Positions 22,130 to 41,800 of a stretch of 64,000 nt of DNA are shown here, in pieces. How positions within the stretch are numbered: position 1 is the first letter of the stretch; every line of letters starts with the position of its first letter. Location: the NCBI RefSeq assembly GCF_965638725.1, contig NC_134974.1, positions 434,001-498,000 of the forward strand, given 5' to 3'. A model generated the notes under the pieces. It saw only the letters and a list, made by a program, of their open reading frames with translations, had not been told where the DNA came from and made no database searches. This stretch comes from Aptenodytes patagonicus. Taxonomy: Eukaryota > Chordata > Aves > Sphenisciformes > Spheniscidae. The position numbers and the translations under genes were made by a program.

Positions 22130-23870
22130 TTTTCTACAACCTCGCTTGCCCCCCCCCTCTGCCCTCCCTTGCTGCTGCTCAGCAGGCAGGACCGTGCCAG
22201 GAGCCAGAGGAGGAGGCAGGTTTGGGGCTGGCGGTACCTGCTGACCCCCATGGGGTCCCATCCCGCCTCTGCTTGGGTTTCTGGGGGCACCCTACCAGGG
22301 ACCGGGTCCGTGCTGCAGGGAGGCAGGGGGCTGTCACCCTGAGGGATGGCATCTCCCTCCCCTCTGCCCACTGCAGCATCCCCCGGGCAGGGCAGGGACC
22401 AGAAGGTGGCAGGGACCTGGGGCCGGCAACAGCCAGGACCCGTAGCTGGGATTTAGCGCAGGGCCCCGACGTCAGCAGCCCCGGCTTCTCCTCCTGGCCA
22501 GAGCAGGCGGCCACATGCTGCGGTTTCTCCTGCCGGAGCAGCCATCAGCCCCCCTCGGCTAATAGGAACCGGGAGCGTCGGGCACATACTTCCCGAGTGA
22601 CGTTATGGGGGAGTGGGCATGGGGGGGAGCTGCACTGAGTCATCCCCCTCCTGGTGGGGCCCCTCAAACTGGGCCAGCATGGGGGAGGCTCTGCAGCTGG
22701 CCCCAGCACAGCACCGCGGCTCTGCTCCCAGCACAACACGGGGGCCCCTTGGCCATCACACCCATGTGGTGGGCACGTGGGGTGCGTGTCCGGGGAGCTC
22801 AGCCCGGGGACGCCGGGCACAGCCAGCCCCCGAGGGTGCCTGCAGCAGCAGTGTCAGGATGCCGGTAGCGGCGGCAGCAGCCGGCAGCCAAACAAGCGAG
22901 GGCTGTGTGCCGCCCGGCAGCCGGCGCGCAGGCGAGCCTGGCCAGACACCGCTTTTCCATTTGCGCGCTCGTAAACCGTCAGCGGCCAGAGGAAACCGCG
23001 GCAGCGCGGCCAGCCCTGGGGCTGAGCCCCACGCAGGCTGTCCCAAGGGAGCACCGCGGCGCTGCTGGGACACACGGTGCCTGGGCAGCTGCCTCCGGCC
23101 CCGGGCCCCACTCTGCAGCCCATGCGCCCTCAGCCACCACTCGTGGAACCACGCTTACCACACGATGTGCTTTTGGCAGTGCCAGCTGTAAAGAACTCCC
23201 CATTGCTGGCAGGCATGGCGAAATGCAAACAGAGCTGTCAGTGCTGGAGGGATTCCTGCTGCAGCCGTGGCCACTCGCTGCTCTGCTCATGCCACTGCAG
23301 GGAGCTGGGCTCCAGGTGTCCCTCCAGCAGCGGGGAGGTCACTCATGCCGTCCTGGGCTGGGGACACATCCTGCCGAGGAGCCCGGGCCTCCCTTGCCGC
23401 TGGTTTCTGCTGTGGCAGGCAGCTGGCCAGGGACCGCCCCCAGCTGTGCTGCGGCTCTCGGGGAAGCCGGGCTGGCAGCAGCGGGGCGGGGAGACACCAC
23501 TGGCCCCACAGAACCTGCTGCCTCCTCTGCCTGGCAGCCAGAGGGCAGAGATGCCGCAGGGCGGGGGAGATGGAGGGCTCAGCCCCACAGCTGCCAGAGA
23601 AAGGATGGGGGATGCTGCCGAGATGCTCACAGATGCTTTTAGAAACCTAAAAACCCGCAGGTCTCCCCTTCGCCCCATCCCCAGAGAGCCCCAAGGCTGG
23701 GGACGAGGGGCAGAGCTGCGGGAAGGATGCAAGGTGCGGTACTGGGGCAGAACAGGACAGGCAACAGGGCAGCGCATCGGTGCCTGCTGAGGCGCTCCAG
23801 CCTGTGCAACTGGGGAAACTGGGAAGGGCCCTGAGCTTGCTGGGAGGACAAAAGAGCGCAGGCGGAAAGA
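22130..23870. other. Intergenic, GBA1-C to MTX1 (convergent 3' ends)
   Basis: About 1.7 kb between two convergent genes. No exon, RNA gene or repeat family recognised. In human the matching interval holds the GBAP1 and MTX1 pseudogene copies; nothing like them is present here. Confidence 0.6.
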
Positions 23871-23876
23871 GGGAGG

Positions 23877-23882
23877 TTTATT
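23877..23882 (-). promoter_or_regulatory. Poly(A) signal of MTX1
   Basis: TTTATT on the plus strand, i.e. AATAAA for MTX1, about 150 bases past its stop. Confidence 0.8.
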
Positions 23883-24030
23883 GGCGTGGCAGGCGCGCTC
23901 CCCGCAGAGAGGGCTGCTATTCGTGGCAGGATGCAGAGCAAGGCACCCACAGGGAGCGATGCTGCCAGGCTCCCGGTGTAAAAACAGTCAGTTCCAGGGA
24001 CCAGAGGAGGAACAGTCGTGCAGCTCTTCC

Positions 24031-26759
24031 TCACTCCTCCTCCTCCTCTTCCTCCTCCTCCAGGGCAATGGGCTGGCGGCCAGCCAGCCCTGTGCCGCCG
24101 CGCTGGATGGAGACGATGCCACTCAGGAAGGCGTAGCCCAGCATGGCCGCCAGCCCCACCAGCACCGACAGCAGCTGGTTGCGCCGTTTGTGGGGGTCCT
24201 CCTCCGCCTCACCACTGTCAGCACCCGCAGCCCGCAGGGTGCTCGCTGGGGGCTCACCTGGGGGGGCAAAGCAGGGATGTGGAGGGGGGGACAGGTCGCC
24301 CTGAGCCCACAGGGCGAGGCAGGGGGATGCATCTCACCTCCGTCCCAGGGGAAGTAGAGGCTGAGGATGGAGGTGCAGTAGTTGCACAGGTTCTGCAGGG
24401 ACTTCAGGTGCTGTTGCAGTTTCCCGTTGGGCAGCTTCGCCTTCAGGAGCGGCGCCAGGCGGCTGAAGACAAAGGCGTCGAGGGAGGCCGGCCTGGGGCA
24501 CAGAGACCTGCGACTGGGTTACGGTCCCTCCCACCTCCTCCCGCCGTTCCCACCCAAAGCCACCCGGATGCATCAGCCACCCCCAGCCCCCTGCGCCCGA
24601 GGGGATGGCAAGCGGCTCCTCCTCCTTGGGAGGGCTCTCTGCTTCCAGCCTCTGAAGGTGAGGACCAGGGGAGCAGGATGATCCTATCCCGGAGCAGCTC
24701 TGCTGGCTCCAGCAAGAGACGGGGAAAGAGATGCCAGGGCTGGCGGCAGCTCCTGCAGCCTTAATTCCTGCCGCCCACGTCGCTCCGTGCTGCCATGGAC
24801 AGCCCTGTCCCCTGCAAGCCTGTCCAACCCCCAAAGCGACGTGCATGGGCTGCGGCTTCCCCGCAGACCATGGGGTCTCGGTCCTGCCTGGGTGCAGGAG
24901 GCTCTCAGGCCCCAGAGCACCTTCCCCTTATGGCCACCTACGAGTCTCCGAAGAAAAACTTCTGGGAGCCGAGGCGCTGGGACAGGAGTGTCAGGCATTC
25001 ACGAGCATCCCGGTATAGCTGGAGAAGGAGGACAGAGGGTTGTCACCCACCCGGCCACGCGGCAGACTGCCATGGTGCTAAGGGGAGCGGGAAGGGGGTG
25101 CTCAGCCAGGGTGAACCCCAGACCCCAATTAAGATTTTGGCCTCGCGTGGGTCCCTCTGGGTACCTGCCGAGGACCTGCCATGCCCAGACCACATCCCCT
25201 CACCTCCTTCTCCAGCTTCTCCTCATCCTCCATGTAGCCATCTCCCCACATAAGCTGCAGCCGCTCCAGGTGCTGCTTGTGCATGCAGTTGGGCAGGAAG
25301 AAGTTCAGGGGGAAGGGAACGGTTTCCGCGTACCACTTCCGCGTGTGCTCCACGTAGTTCTTTGCGTCCACCCAGAAGGTGTGGATCTGCAGTGGAGAAC
25401 AATCCATGCCCAGGCCATGGCGGGGCTGGAGCCAGCCGCAGCCTTTTGCCGTGGCAGGCGCTGCGGAGTCCGTGGCCGGCGCTGCTCACACAGGCACCAC
25501 GTGCCCGGCACAGGACTGGCTGCCCCGGAGACCGTGAGGGGCTGAGGGAGCATCAGGGTCAAGGCCAGACCCCAGCCCTGGCTGCACAACCCACCGCTGC
25601 CACCCAAGACCCCCAGCACCCTGATCCCTGCTACTGATGCTCCAGGCCACTGGGATTTGGCTGCCTGCAACATTCTCTGGCTCTCCTGGCAAGGCGGCTG
25701 CACACCTGAGCCCACCGGCACAGCTCCAGGGAGCAGATCCAGTCCTCGGCGAGACCACCTTCCCCGTGTGCCCCTCTGAGATGTTTCCACAGGGAGACTC
25801 ACCAGCACCGGCAGCAGTTTCTCTTCCAGCAGGGACACGAAGGCCAGCGTGTCCGCCCCTTGCGTGGCTGAGAGGTCATAGTCGGCGTTATACTTCTGCA
25901 GCACAAACGCAACGGGCGTGATCCGGCGGGGAAGTGGCAAATCCTGCCCGTGCCTCTTGGGTGACTGTGACAAAAGCCCACTCCTTCCCAGGGGGACTCC
26001 GGTGCCCTCCAGCCCCCAGCCCGGGGCAGGGGGTGCCCCTCACCCCCCGCTACCTGTTTCCTGAGGTGAGTTATGATCTGCTGCGTTTTGGAGATGGTGC
26101 CCTCGTCCCGCGTCTTCAGCGCAGGCAGGCGCCCTGAGGGCAGGGAGAGGGGTGGCTGCAGGCAGCGGTGCCCGGGGTGCCACACTGCCGCGGGTGAGGG
26201 GAGCGGGGGGGCTGTGCCAGGGTGAAGGGCCCCCACGCTCGGGTGAGGGGGCGCGAGGCAGAGGGAGAGGTGCACGCGGTGGGGTGGGGGGGTGTAAGGT
26301 GGGGCAGGGGAGCACAGTGACGCAAGAGGTGTGGGTGAGAGGATGAAGGCTGTGTGTGATGGGACACGGGGAGCGTGCCGGGACGAGAGGGATGCAATGG
26401 GGCGGGGGGGTGCAGTGGAGCGGGGAGCACCGGGCGGTGCCGGTGCGGAGGGTTGGGTGGTCCCGGCTGCCGGGCGGTGCCGGTAGCCCCGGCGGGGGCC
26501 CTTACCGGAGGGGCTCCTCCAGGGGCTGGTGACCCGGTGCACCTTCAGCGGCGCCCCCGTGAACCGCGCGTAGGTCTGCAAGAGAGGAGAGCGGCGGCGG
26601 GAGCGGGGGCTCGGCCGGGCGGGACGCACCGGCCCCGGCCCCGGCCCCGCCGCCGCCCCCGGCCCCGCCGCCGCTCACCAGCACGGCCAGGCAGTCGGGG
26701 TCCACCGAGGGCAGCCCCCAGCCCCCGGCCCAGCAGAACAGCTCCATGGGCGCCGCCAT
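24031..26759 (-). CDS. MTX1: Metaxin 1
   Basis: Outer-mitochondrial-membrane protein that works with MTX2 and the SAM complex in beta-barrel insertion and with the MICOS bridge. Eight exons (5' to 3'): 26759-26679, 26575-26506, 26133-26054, 25895-25803, 25386-25204, 25018-24942, 24492-24338, 24257-24031. This gives 321 residues, against about 317 for the short human form. Begins [10 protein letters not shown], then [13 protein letters not shown] (thioredoxin-like GST N-domain), KYNADYDLS, the GST C-domain with [12 protein letters not shown] and FPLNFFLP, and a single hydrophobic anchor near residues 267-288 ([17 protein letters not shown]). It ends in an acidic Glu8 run. The anchor precedes the C-terminus by about 30 residues, as in human. 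Divergent from THBS3, as in mammals. The start codon lies within a TISU/YY1 motif. Confidence 0.96.
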
Positions 26760-26763
26760 CTTC
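26752..26763 (-). promoter_or_regulatory. TISU/YY1 element at the MTX1 start codon
   Basis: On the minus strand the MTX1 start reads GAAGATGGCGGC, a full match to the TISU consensus SAASATGGCGGC. TISU directs both YY1-dependent initiation and scanning-free translation from very short 5' UTRs. It supports this ATG and predicts a transcription start only 5-30 bases upstream. Confidence 0.7.
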
Positions 26764-28038
26764 CCGCCCGACCCGGAACCACACGGGCCGGCTCCGCCCG
26801 CCCCTGCCGCGGGGCGGCTCCGCCACCGGCGGCTCCCGCAGCACCGGCGCGGGGCTGCTCCGTGCCCGAGCGCGGCGGAGCGGAGCCCAGCCCCCGGGAC
26901 GGGGGTGGCTGCGCTTGCCGGGTCCCTGGGGCGGAGACCCGCGCTCCGTCCCGCACCGCATCACCCCGCACGTTTCCATGGAAAGAAAACAGGGGCGGGA
27001 GCCTGCTGGCAGCGGAGGGAGGGAACTCCCCGTGTGCGGCTCGGGAGCCGCCCCCCCCCCCCCCCCCGTTACCCGGGGCCGCTGGCGTGCGCCGAGCCGC
27101 TGGCGCGGGGCTGGGGCCGGGGGAGCGGGGCTGGGGCGGCCCCGGGGCTGGGCCCGGCCCGTTGTTATGGAGCCGGGGGAAACAGGAGTAAACACGGCCG
27201 GGGCGCCGCGGGCCGCCCGCCCGCCTTGGCCAGCGCTCAGCGGGGAGCGGCTCGGCCGGCTCGAGCATCCCCGGGCGGCACGGCGGGCTCCGGCGGCAGG
27301 GACCGGCCCGGGCGCTGCCCGCGGGACGCCGCGCTGCCGCCGCCGCCCGAAGGCACGGCGGGGGCTCCGGCGGCGGCCCCGCGCCCCCGCTCCCTCTCCC
27401 CGCAGCCCGGGGCGGAGGGGAAGGAGCTCCCGGGATGAGCTCATTGTGTTGCTCCGGGGCTTGGGCCGGGTCCCGGCGCTGATTTATGCCGCTGAGCGCT
27501 CTCCAGGCGGGCTGGCACCGCTCGCTCCTCTCCCGCACGGGGAGCACCGCCCGGCCCGGGGGCTGGCACCTCGGCGCGGGGCACCCCTGGCAAAGCAGCC
27601 CCGCGCCGTCCCCGCGCCCTCGGCTGCCGGCGGCGGTCCCCGGCTCTCCCGGGCTGGGATGCTCCGGCGCTGCTGGGGCGGCCCTGGCTCGCAAGAAGGC
27701 GGCCCCAGACTGCCTGACCTCCCGGTGAACCGGCGCCTGCCACACTCGATTTCTGTGAGCGGGAGCTGCGCCAGGGGCGGCCAGCGCCAGGGTGGCCGGT
27801 GGGTCGCCCGCAGCCCCGGGCCCGGTGCGCCGCGCCGCGCCGCGCCCCTCCCCTCTCCTCTCCTCTCCGCCGGCGGGGTTGCGGCCGGGCAGCCGCGGCC
27901 GAGCGCCCGCCGGGGTCCCCGGGATGCGCGCCCGTGATTGACGGCTCTTTGTTTCCTCCTCGCCGGCAGCGCCGGCCCCTCCCCGCTCGCGCCACCCCGC
28001 CCCGCCGCGCTCCGCTCCGCACCGGCGGCACCGGCGGT
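26764..28038. promoter_or_regulatory. CpG-island bidirectional promoter, MTX1 / THBS3
   Basis: About 1.3 kb of extreme GC and CpG density between the divergent MTX1 and THBS3 starts, with many GC boxes and a C17 run at 27051-27067. Mammalian THBS3 and metaxin are known to share such a promoter. Long open frames across it on both strands (up to about 640 codons on the minus strand, extending to 29357) come from the lack of A/T-rich stop codons and show no family motifs. Confidence 0.75.
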
Positions 28039-36043
<8,005 letters not shown>

Positions 36044-36263
36044 GCGGCCGCGCCCGGCCCCGGCCCCCCCGCCAGCGGCACCCAGGGGCGCTCCGGGCCC
36101 CGCAGCCCCTCCCGGCCGGGCCCCGCTCCCGGCCCCCCCGCGGACTTTGCACTGCCGGTACCGGCGCGTGCGGCCGGCAGCGGGGCGAGCGGGGCCCCGC
36201 GGGTGCCCCCCCCGCCCTGCCCGGGGCGCTGCCCTCTGCGGCGGTCCCTGCCCGAAGTCTGGC

Positions 36264-36269
36264 CATAAA
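36264..36269 (+). promoter_or_regulatory. Probable poly(A) signal of THBS3
   Basis: CATAAA variant, 221 bases past the stop, the best candidate before MIR92B. Confidence 0.5.
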
Positions 36270-36452
36270 GTTTTGAGTGTTTTCTAGCCTGCGCGCCCGG
36301 TTCCTGGCGGGGTCCCGGTGCCCCGAGCGGGCACGGCCCCCTCCCCCCCCCCCCGCTCTCGGGTCCGTCCCGCGCCGTCCTCCCGGTGGTCGTCGCGGGG
36401 GTGTGGGGGGGGGGGAGCCCGGTGCTCGGCCTGTCCCACCGGCGGAGCCCGT

Positions 36453-36531
36453 GGCGGCGGGAGGCCGGGACGAGTGCAATATTGGTAGGCGAGAGCACAA
36501 CACTGCACCGCATCCCGTCCCTCCCGCCGCC
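36453..36531 (-). ncRNA. MIR92B: MIR92B precursor
   Basis: The minus strand folds into a hairpin whose outer stem is GGCGGCGGG against CCCGCCGCC (36523-36531 with 36453-36461). The 3p arm at 36460-36481 is identical to human miR-92b-3p as I remember it (seed ATTGCAC, then TCGTCCCGGCC). The 5p arm at 36501-36522 (starting AGGGACGGGA) differs from human miR-92b-5p at one base. In human, MIR92B lies on the strand opposite THBS3 just past its 3' end; here it is antisense to THBS3, about 190 bases beyond its poly(A) signal. miR-92b belongs to the miR-25/92 seed family and acts by pairing with 3' UTRs; in vertebrates it is enriched in neural progenitors. Confidence 0.93.
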
Positions 36532-36534
36532 CCG

Positions 36535-38690
36535 GAGGGAGCGGAGCCGCCGCCGCCGCCGCCGCCGCTCGGGCCGCTCCGTGGGAACTGCGCGGCGCGC
36601 GCCGAGCCCCGGCGGCAGTGCCCGGTCGCCATGGCGACGGGTGTCCCGGCAACGCGGCGGAATGTGCCCCCTCCCGCCCCGCCCCGGAGCGCGCGGGGCC
36701 GGCACCGGCACCGGCCCGGCCCCCCCGCCCCGCGGCGGCGGCGGCGACAATGGGCGCGGCGGCCCCGGGCCCCCCTCTTAAAAGGGCAACGCGGCGGCCG
36801 CGGGGCAGCCCCGCCGGTGCCGGTGCCTGGGCGAGCGTTGACCGCTGCCCGTTCCCGCAACGGGACCGGGGCGGGCGCTCCCCGGGGGGGTGCCGGGGCA
36901 TCGCGGCGGCGCTGCGCGCACCTGTGCGGGGCCGGGGCAGGTGAAATCACTGCTCGGTACCGAGCGCCTCCCGTCCCGCCCGCCCGCCGGGGGAGTGCAC
37001 GGCGGGGCGGGGCTCGTGCCGCCCCCCCGGCTGCGAGGGGCGTCCGCGGGGCCCCGGTCCCGGTCCCGCTCGGCGGAGCCGGGGCGCGGGGCGAGCGTTG
37101 CGCGGGGCCGCCTCCGCCAGGGGGCGCCGCAGCTCAAGCGCCGCCGGGCGGGGCGGGGGCGCGCGTGGGGCGGCCGCGGGCGTGCGCGGGCCGTGGGGTC
37201 CCGGCCCCGCTCAGCCCTGCGGGCACGCGTGGGTGCCGGGTAAGCCCGGCCCGGCCGCACGGCTCCCGAGCCCGGTGCTGGTGACGGGGGTTGTTGCCGT
37301 GGGCTGGCGCGGGAGGGCGGGTGCTGGGGTGCCCTCAGGGGACGGGGACGCGGCTGCGGCTCAGCTCTCCCACGCAGCGCGTCCTCTGTGGTTTTCCGCT
37401 AGGAGGAATATTGCAGACCTTAAACCCTTCGCTTTGAGCGGGCTGGGGGGGGGGGCTCTCGGGGACACGGGCCGGCCCCGGTGCTGAAGTGCAGCCGGGA
37501 GCCGGGGTTGGCACGAAGAGCGGAACGTGGCGGGTGCGGGAGGGCGCAGCAAGCCGGGCGAGGGCGGTGGGAGTCGCATCGCCGCCTGCGCGGGAGCCGC
37601 CCTTCCCACGGCCGAGGGGTTTCGGGGAGGTCGTGTTCGCCCAGAGCGTGGCTGCCTGTCCCCTGCCCGTGCCCTGCCCGCATTCCCCTTGCCTGGCACC
37701 GAGGCTGTGGACCCCGTCGGGGGATTGGGTGCAGCTGGGTCGTGTCACACCCGTGATGATGCCCAGGCCGCCCATCCCTGCCCTGCTGTTACTGCAGCGC
37801 AAAGGGTCCCCTCGTCTTCGCTCCCTTTGCACCGACGCCTCAGAAACCCCCCGGTATGGCTGGGGTGGCAGTTCAGCAGAGCCCAAGAAGCCCTCCCCGA
37901 GAATTGGGGCCCTCCCCAGCAATCAGGGCTCTCCCGCAGGGCAGGGACAGGGGGGGGACCAGAAAGGCTGGTGTGGTCCGGCCGTGCCAGGAGCACGTGT
38001 CACCGGGGAGGATGGGGGCTCTGCGCCCTGGCATGGGTGGCACCTGGTACCTCTGGGGTGGAGCATCGGCATCTGGCTTGGCACTGCACATCAGCCTGGG
38101 CCAGGGGCCACATCCTGAGTGGGAAGGGGGTCTTGTGCCCGCTGGGGCCCTCATACCTAGGAGTGGCCCTGGGACCTGACGGGGAGGTTACTGGGAGGTA
38201 CTGGGATTTTGTGGGGCCCTGGGCCCTACCTGTGTAAGCATTTCGGGGGGGGGGGGGAATCACCAGTGTTTGAGTGTAGGGCGAGGCAGTGGCCAGCTGG
38301 TAATGATTAACCCCAGGCTGAGCCAGAGGATGAGGCCCCCCCCCCCCGCGCAAGGGGCTGGGGGGCTCCATCCCTTCATGCTCCCCACCGGGTCCTGGGG
38401 GCTGTGGCTCAGCCCACGGGGCTGAGTAGATGCTGCCCCCCACCCCTGCCCAGGGACGCCCAGCTGCTGGCCCTTCCCCATGTCCCCACCTGAGGCTGCG
38501 TCCACCTGTGACACGGGGATGCTGCTGGTGGTGTCTCCCCAAGCCGGGGGAGCGTGGGGGACCCCACCCTTGGGGATGATGCCGTGGGGACCCCATCAGT
38601 GAGGCAGCATGCCCGTGCCCTGCACCAAGTGGGGCGGAGGGACTCCCTCTCCCCGGGGCCGCCGGCTGGGTGGGGCCTTCCCACCTGCTC
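36535..38690. other. Intergenic, MIR92B to MUC1
   Basis: 36535-37260 is a dense CpG island upstream of MIR92B on the minus strand and is the likely pri-miR promoter (inference). 37300-38690 has lower CpG and no exon I can support, with a G-run at 38247-38258 and a C-run at 38338-38347. Open frames here show no domain. Confidence 0.5.
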
Positions 38691-38699
38691 CAGGTGCTC

Positions 38700-38705
38700 T
38701 ATAAA
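38700..38705 (+). promoter_or_regulatory. TATA box of MUC1
   Basis: TATAAA 118 bases before the MUC1 start codon, predicting transcription from about 38730. The human MUC1 promoter also has a TATA box close to its start. It stands out in a window where the other promoters are CpG-type. Confidence 0.7.
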
Positions 38706-38817
38706 GCTCCTGCCACTGCCCAGCTGCCAGTTCCTGATTCCCGGATTGCAGAGCGCGCTGACAGCTAACAGGAGAGCAGCTGCCGCAGAGCCCCAAGAGG
38801 CACCAGGACCCCCCGGG

Positions 38818-41800
38818 ATGAGCCCCATGGCGTTCACAACTTTTCTGCTGCTGCTGGTGCTGGGCACAGGTGAAGGGCTGGGGCTGGCGGGACCCTGAGC
38901 CGGAGGGAGCTGGGCTGGGACCCGGGCGAGCGGGGAGGTAATGGGGCAGGGGGACCAGGAGCTGGATGCCCTGGTCTGCTTTCTGAGCAGGGACTGGGGG
39001 GCACCAGAGCCAGTGGCCCTCAGCACAGCAGCAGCAGGGACATCGCTATCTCTCCTGGTCTGGCCCCGGGGTGCAGCACCCCAGGGCTGGTTGTCCCCAG
39101 CAAAGCCGGGACCTGGGGACCTCACTGTGGCCACGGCCCCTTTTAGCCGTGTCCAAAAGGATCGGCTAGGGCCGGGCAGGGGGGCTGTGCCAGGGCCAGC
39201 CAGAGCAGGCTGCGCCTGGGGCTTGCAGGCTGGTATGCAGGTGTGTCTCGGTGAGCTGTCCGGACCCCGGGCTCTCCTCCAGTGCCGCTGGCTCCTGCGG
39301 CACCCACTGGGAAACCAGCCGGGAGCCGCCTGTGCTGGCCAGCAGCCAGGCCATGCTGGTTGGGGGGGGCACGGGTGGCACCCCACCCTCCCAGCCCAGC
39401 GACCCGCAGCAAAGGAGGTTTTTGTTGAGGTGGGGGAGCTGTGCCTGAGCCCCCCAGTGTGGCAGGGTCCCCTCAGGAGCAGGGGGGATCTGCAGGGCTG
39501 GGCATGGAGCCGGTGCCAGCCACCCAGGTGGCACCTCCCGGACCCTTGGTGGTGCCACATGTGCCCAGCACAAGCCCCAGTTGTGGGATGTTCCTGAAGG
39601 TCTTGGCCTCGTGGGCAGCAGGTGGGCAGCTCCTGGAGGTTGTGGTGCTTCTCGGTGCCTCATGGCCCAGGGGGGCATCCAGCTGAGGAGCCGTGTTGTG
39701 TAAAACCTTCCCAAACCGGTGCTGCAGTCCCAGCCGCCGACTCCTGGTGTCTCCTCTAGGTACATGTGCCATGATCTCCACCGAGACCACCATGGAGACA
39801 ACCACGACCGACACAACCACGACCGACACAACCACGACCGACACAACCACGACCGACACAACCACCACAACCACGACCGACACAACCACCACAGAGACGA
39901 CCGACACAACCATGACCGACACAACCACCACAGAGACGTCCACCACTGACACGACCACCATGGAGACAATCACTGAGATGACCACCACCCCCATGACCTC
40001 TGCTCCAAACATCACAATCTCCAAAAACGGAAGCAGCAACGGGACCCAAACCTCTGTCTCCTCCCACACCACAGTCTTCCCTGCCACAGGCAACACCACA
40101 AACTTCCAGTCCAGCAACAGCTCCGCAGGCAACGCCACAGCCAACAGCACCGCAGCGCCTATCTCTAGCAGCACTGCCATCTCCCACACCAATGCCACTG
40201 CAAACAGCAGCAGCTGGGTCACCCACTTCAGCACCAACACAACCAACAGCACCTCTGTGGTTCCCACCTCCCCCACAGGTGGTGGCACGGTGATCCCCAT
40301 CTCCAGCACCAAAGGCAACAGGAGCAGCAGCACTCAGGTCACCCCCACGCAGAAAACCCCTGTCACCGCTCTGGGCAGCACAGCTTCCAGGCAGACCCCC
40401 ACAGCTGTGCCTGGCAGCAGCAGTGGTCCCAGCCCCAGCAAAACCACCGCGGTCCGACTGCTCCTCCGCGTCCTGCTGTCCTTCCACATCCTCAACAGGA
40501 GCTTCAACGAGAGCCTGCGCGATCCCATGTCGAAGGATTACAGGAGCCTGAGTCACACTGTCTTGACCATGGTAAGTCTCAGCCCTGCCCACGGGCTGCC
40601 CTGGGCAAGCAAAGATCCCCTGGTCTGTGCTGGGAAGAAGCCGCCTCCTGTTGGGGCTCCCTGTGAAAGTGCCCCAAGCATCTGCTCTGCCAGCTGCTTT
40701 GGCAGCCCCAGCTGGTCCTGCGAGGGGGAACAGCGAGGGGATGGGAGGGAAGGGGTGTCTGCCGGGGAGGTGGCCATCACCCCCATGCTTTGTTCCAGTT
40801 CCAATATGTCTTCGGCTGTGCGAGTTGCATGGGCAGGCAGACCTACAAGGGATGCAGTGAGCTCCATTTCAGGTGAGCAGGCCAGTGGCTCTGGCTGCAG
40901 AGGCCGGCATGTCCCGGCTGCACGGTGCAGAGCCCCTTGCGGGGGGTGGTGATCTGGGTGCTAACACCTCCTCTCACGGGCAGCCAAGGCTCGGTGGTGG
41001 TGCAGTCCACCCTCCTGTTTGGGCACGGCAGTGACACCATCACCAGCGACACCGCTGCGCAGCAGCTGAAGGACAAGCTGGACAACAACAGCGTCATCAT
41101 GGGCCTGCAGCTGGACAGAATCCAGAGTGAGCGGGAGCTTCGGGCTGGGGACGCGAGGGTGGATGGAGCCCCGCGGGGGTGCTTTGCGGGGCTCCGCAAG
41201 CGTGGCTGCATCCTGGCCGGGGCAGGGAGGCTCTTTGGCAGTGGGACAGGCTCAGGGCTTGCAGCCAGCAGAGCCAATGCAGCTTCTCAGTGCCCGTGGC
41301 AGACAGCACTGGGAAGACCAACTGGACCCCGTGGAGAAGGGCTCATCCCCTCGCACCCCTTCCTGGGGGTCTCTCAGGGCTGTTTGTCCCAGCCAGCCCC
41401 GCAGCTCTGTCCAGCAGCGCAGACACGGCTCTGGTCCTCTTTCAGGCACTGTGGAGGTGATGTCCCCAGCACCGGTGCCTGTGGTCCCGGATTGGGCCAT
41501 TGCTTTGCTGGTCCTGGTCTGCATCCTGCTGCTGCTGAGCATCCTCACCTGCCTTCTGATGGTGAGTCCCCTGTCCCCATCCCTTGTTTGCTGGTGGGTC
41601 CCCTGCCCCCGTCCCCATGCTGTCAAGCCCCTGACCTCTTCCCTCTCCCCTCCAGACCACCTGCACCTGCCGCCAGAAAAGCCGAGGGAAGCTGGACTTC
41701 TTCAGCACGAAGGACTCCTACCACCCCATGGCCGAGTACACCCCGTACCAGAGCCATGGGCGCTACGTGTCACCCAACAGCAAGCCCAACCCCTACAACC

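Noticed and set aside
22130-23870. MTX1 or GBA pseudogene between GBA1-C and MTX1, as in human
   Set aside because: No stretch resembling either gene was found in this interval.
39756-40592. Antisense frame of about 280 codons opposite MUC1 exon 2
   Set aside because: A shadow of the Thr-rich repeat; codes CGGCVGRG-type monotony with no start context or splice sites.
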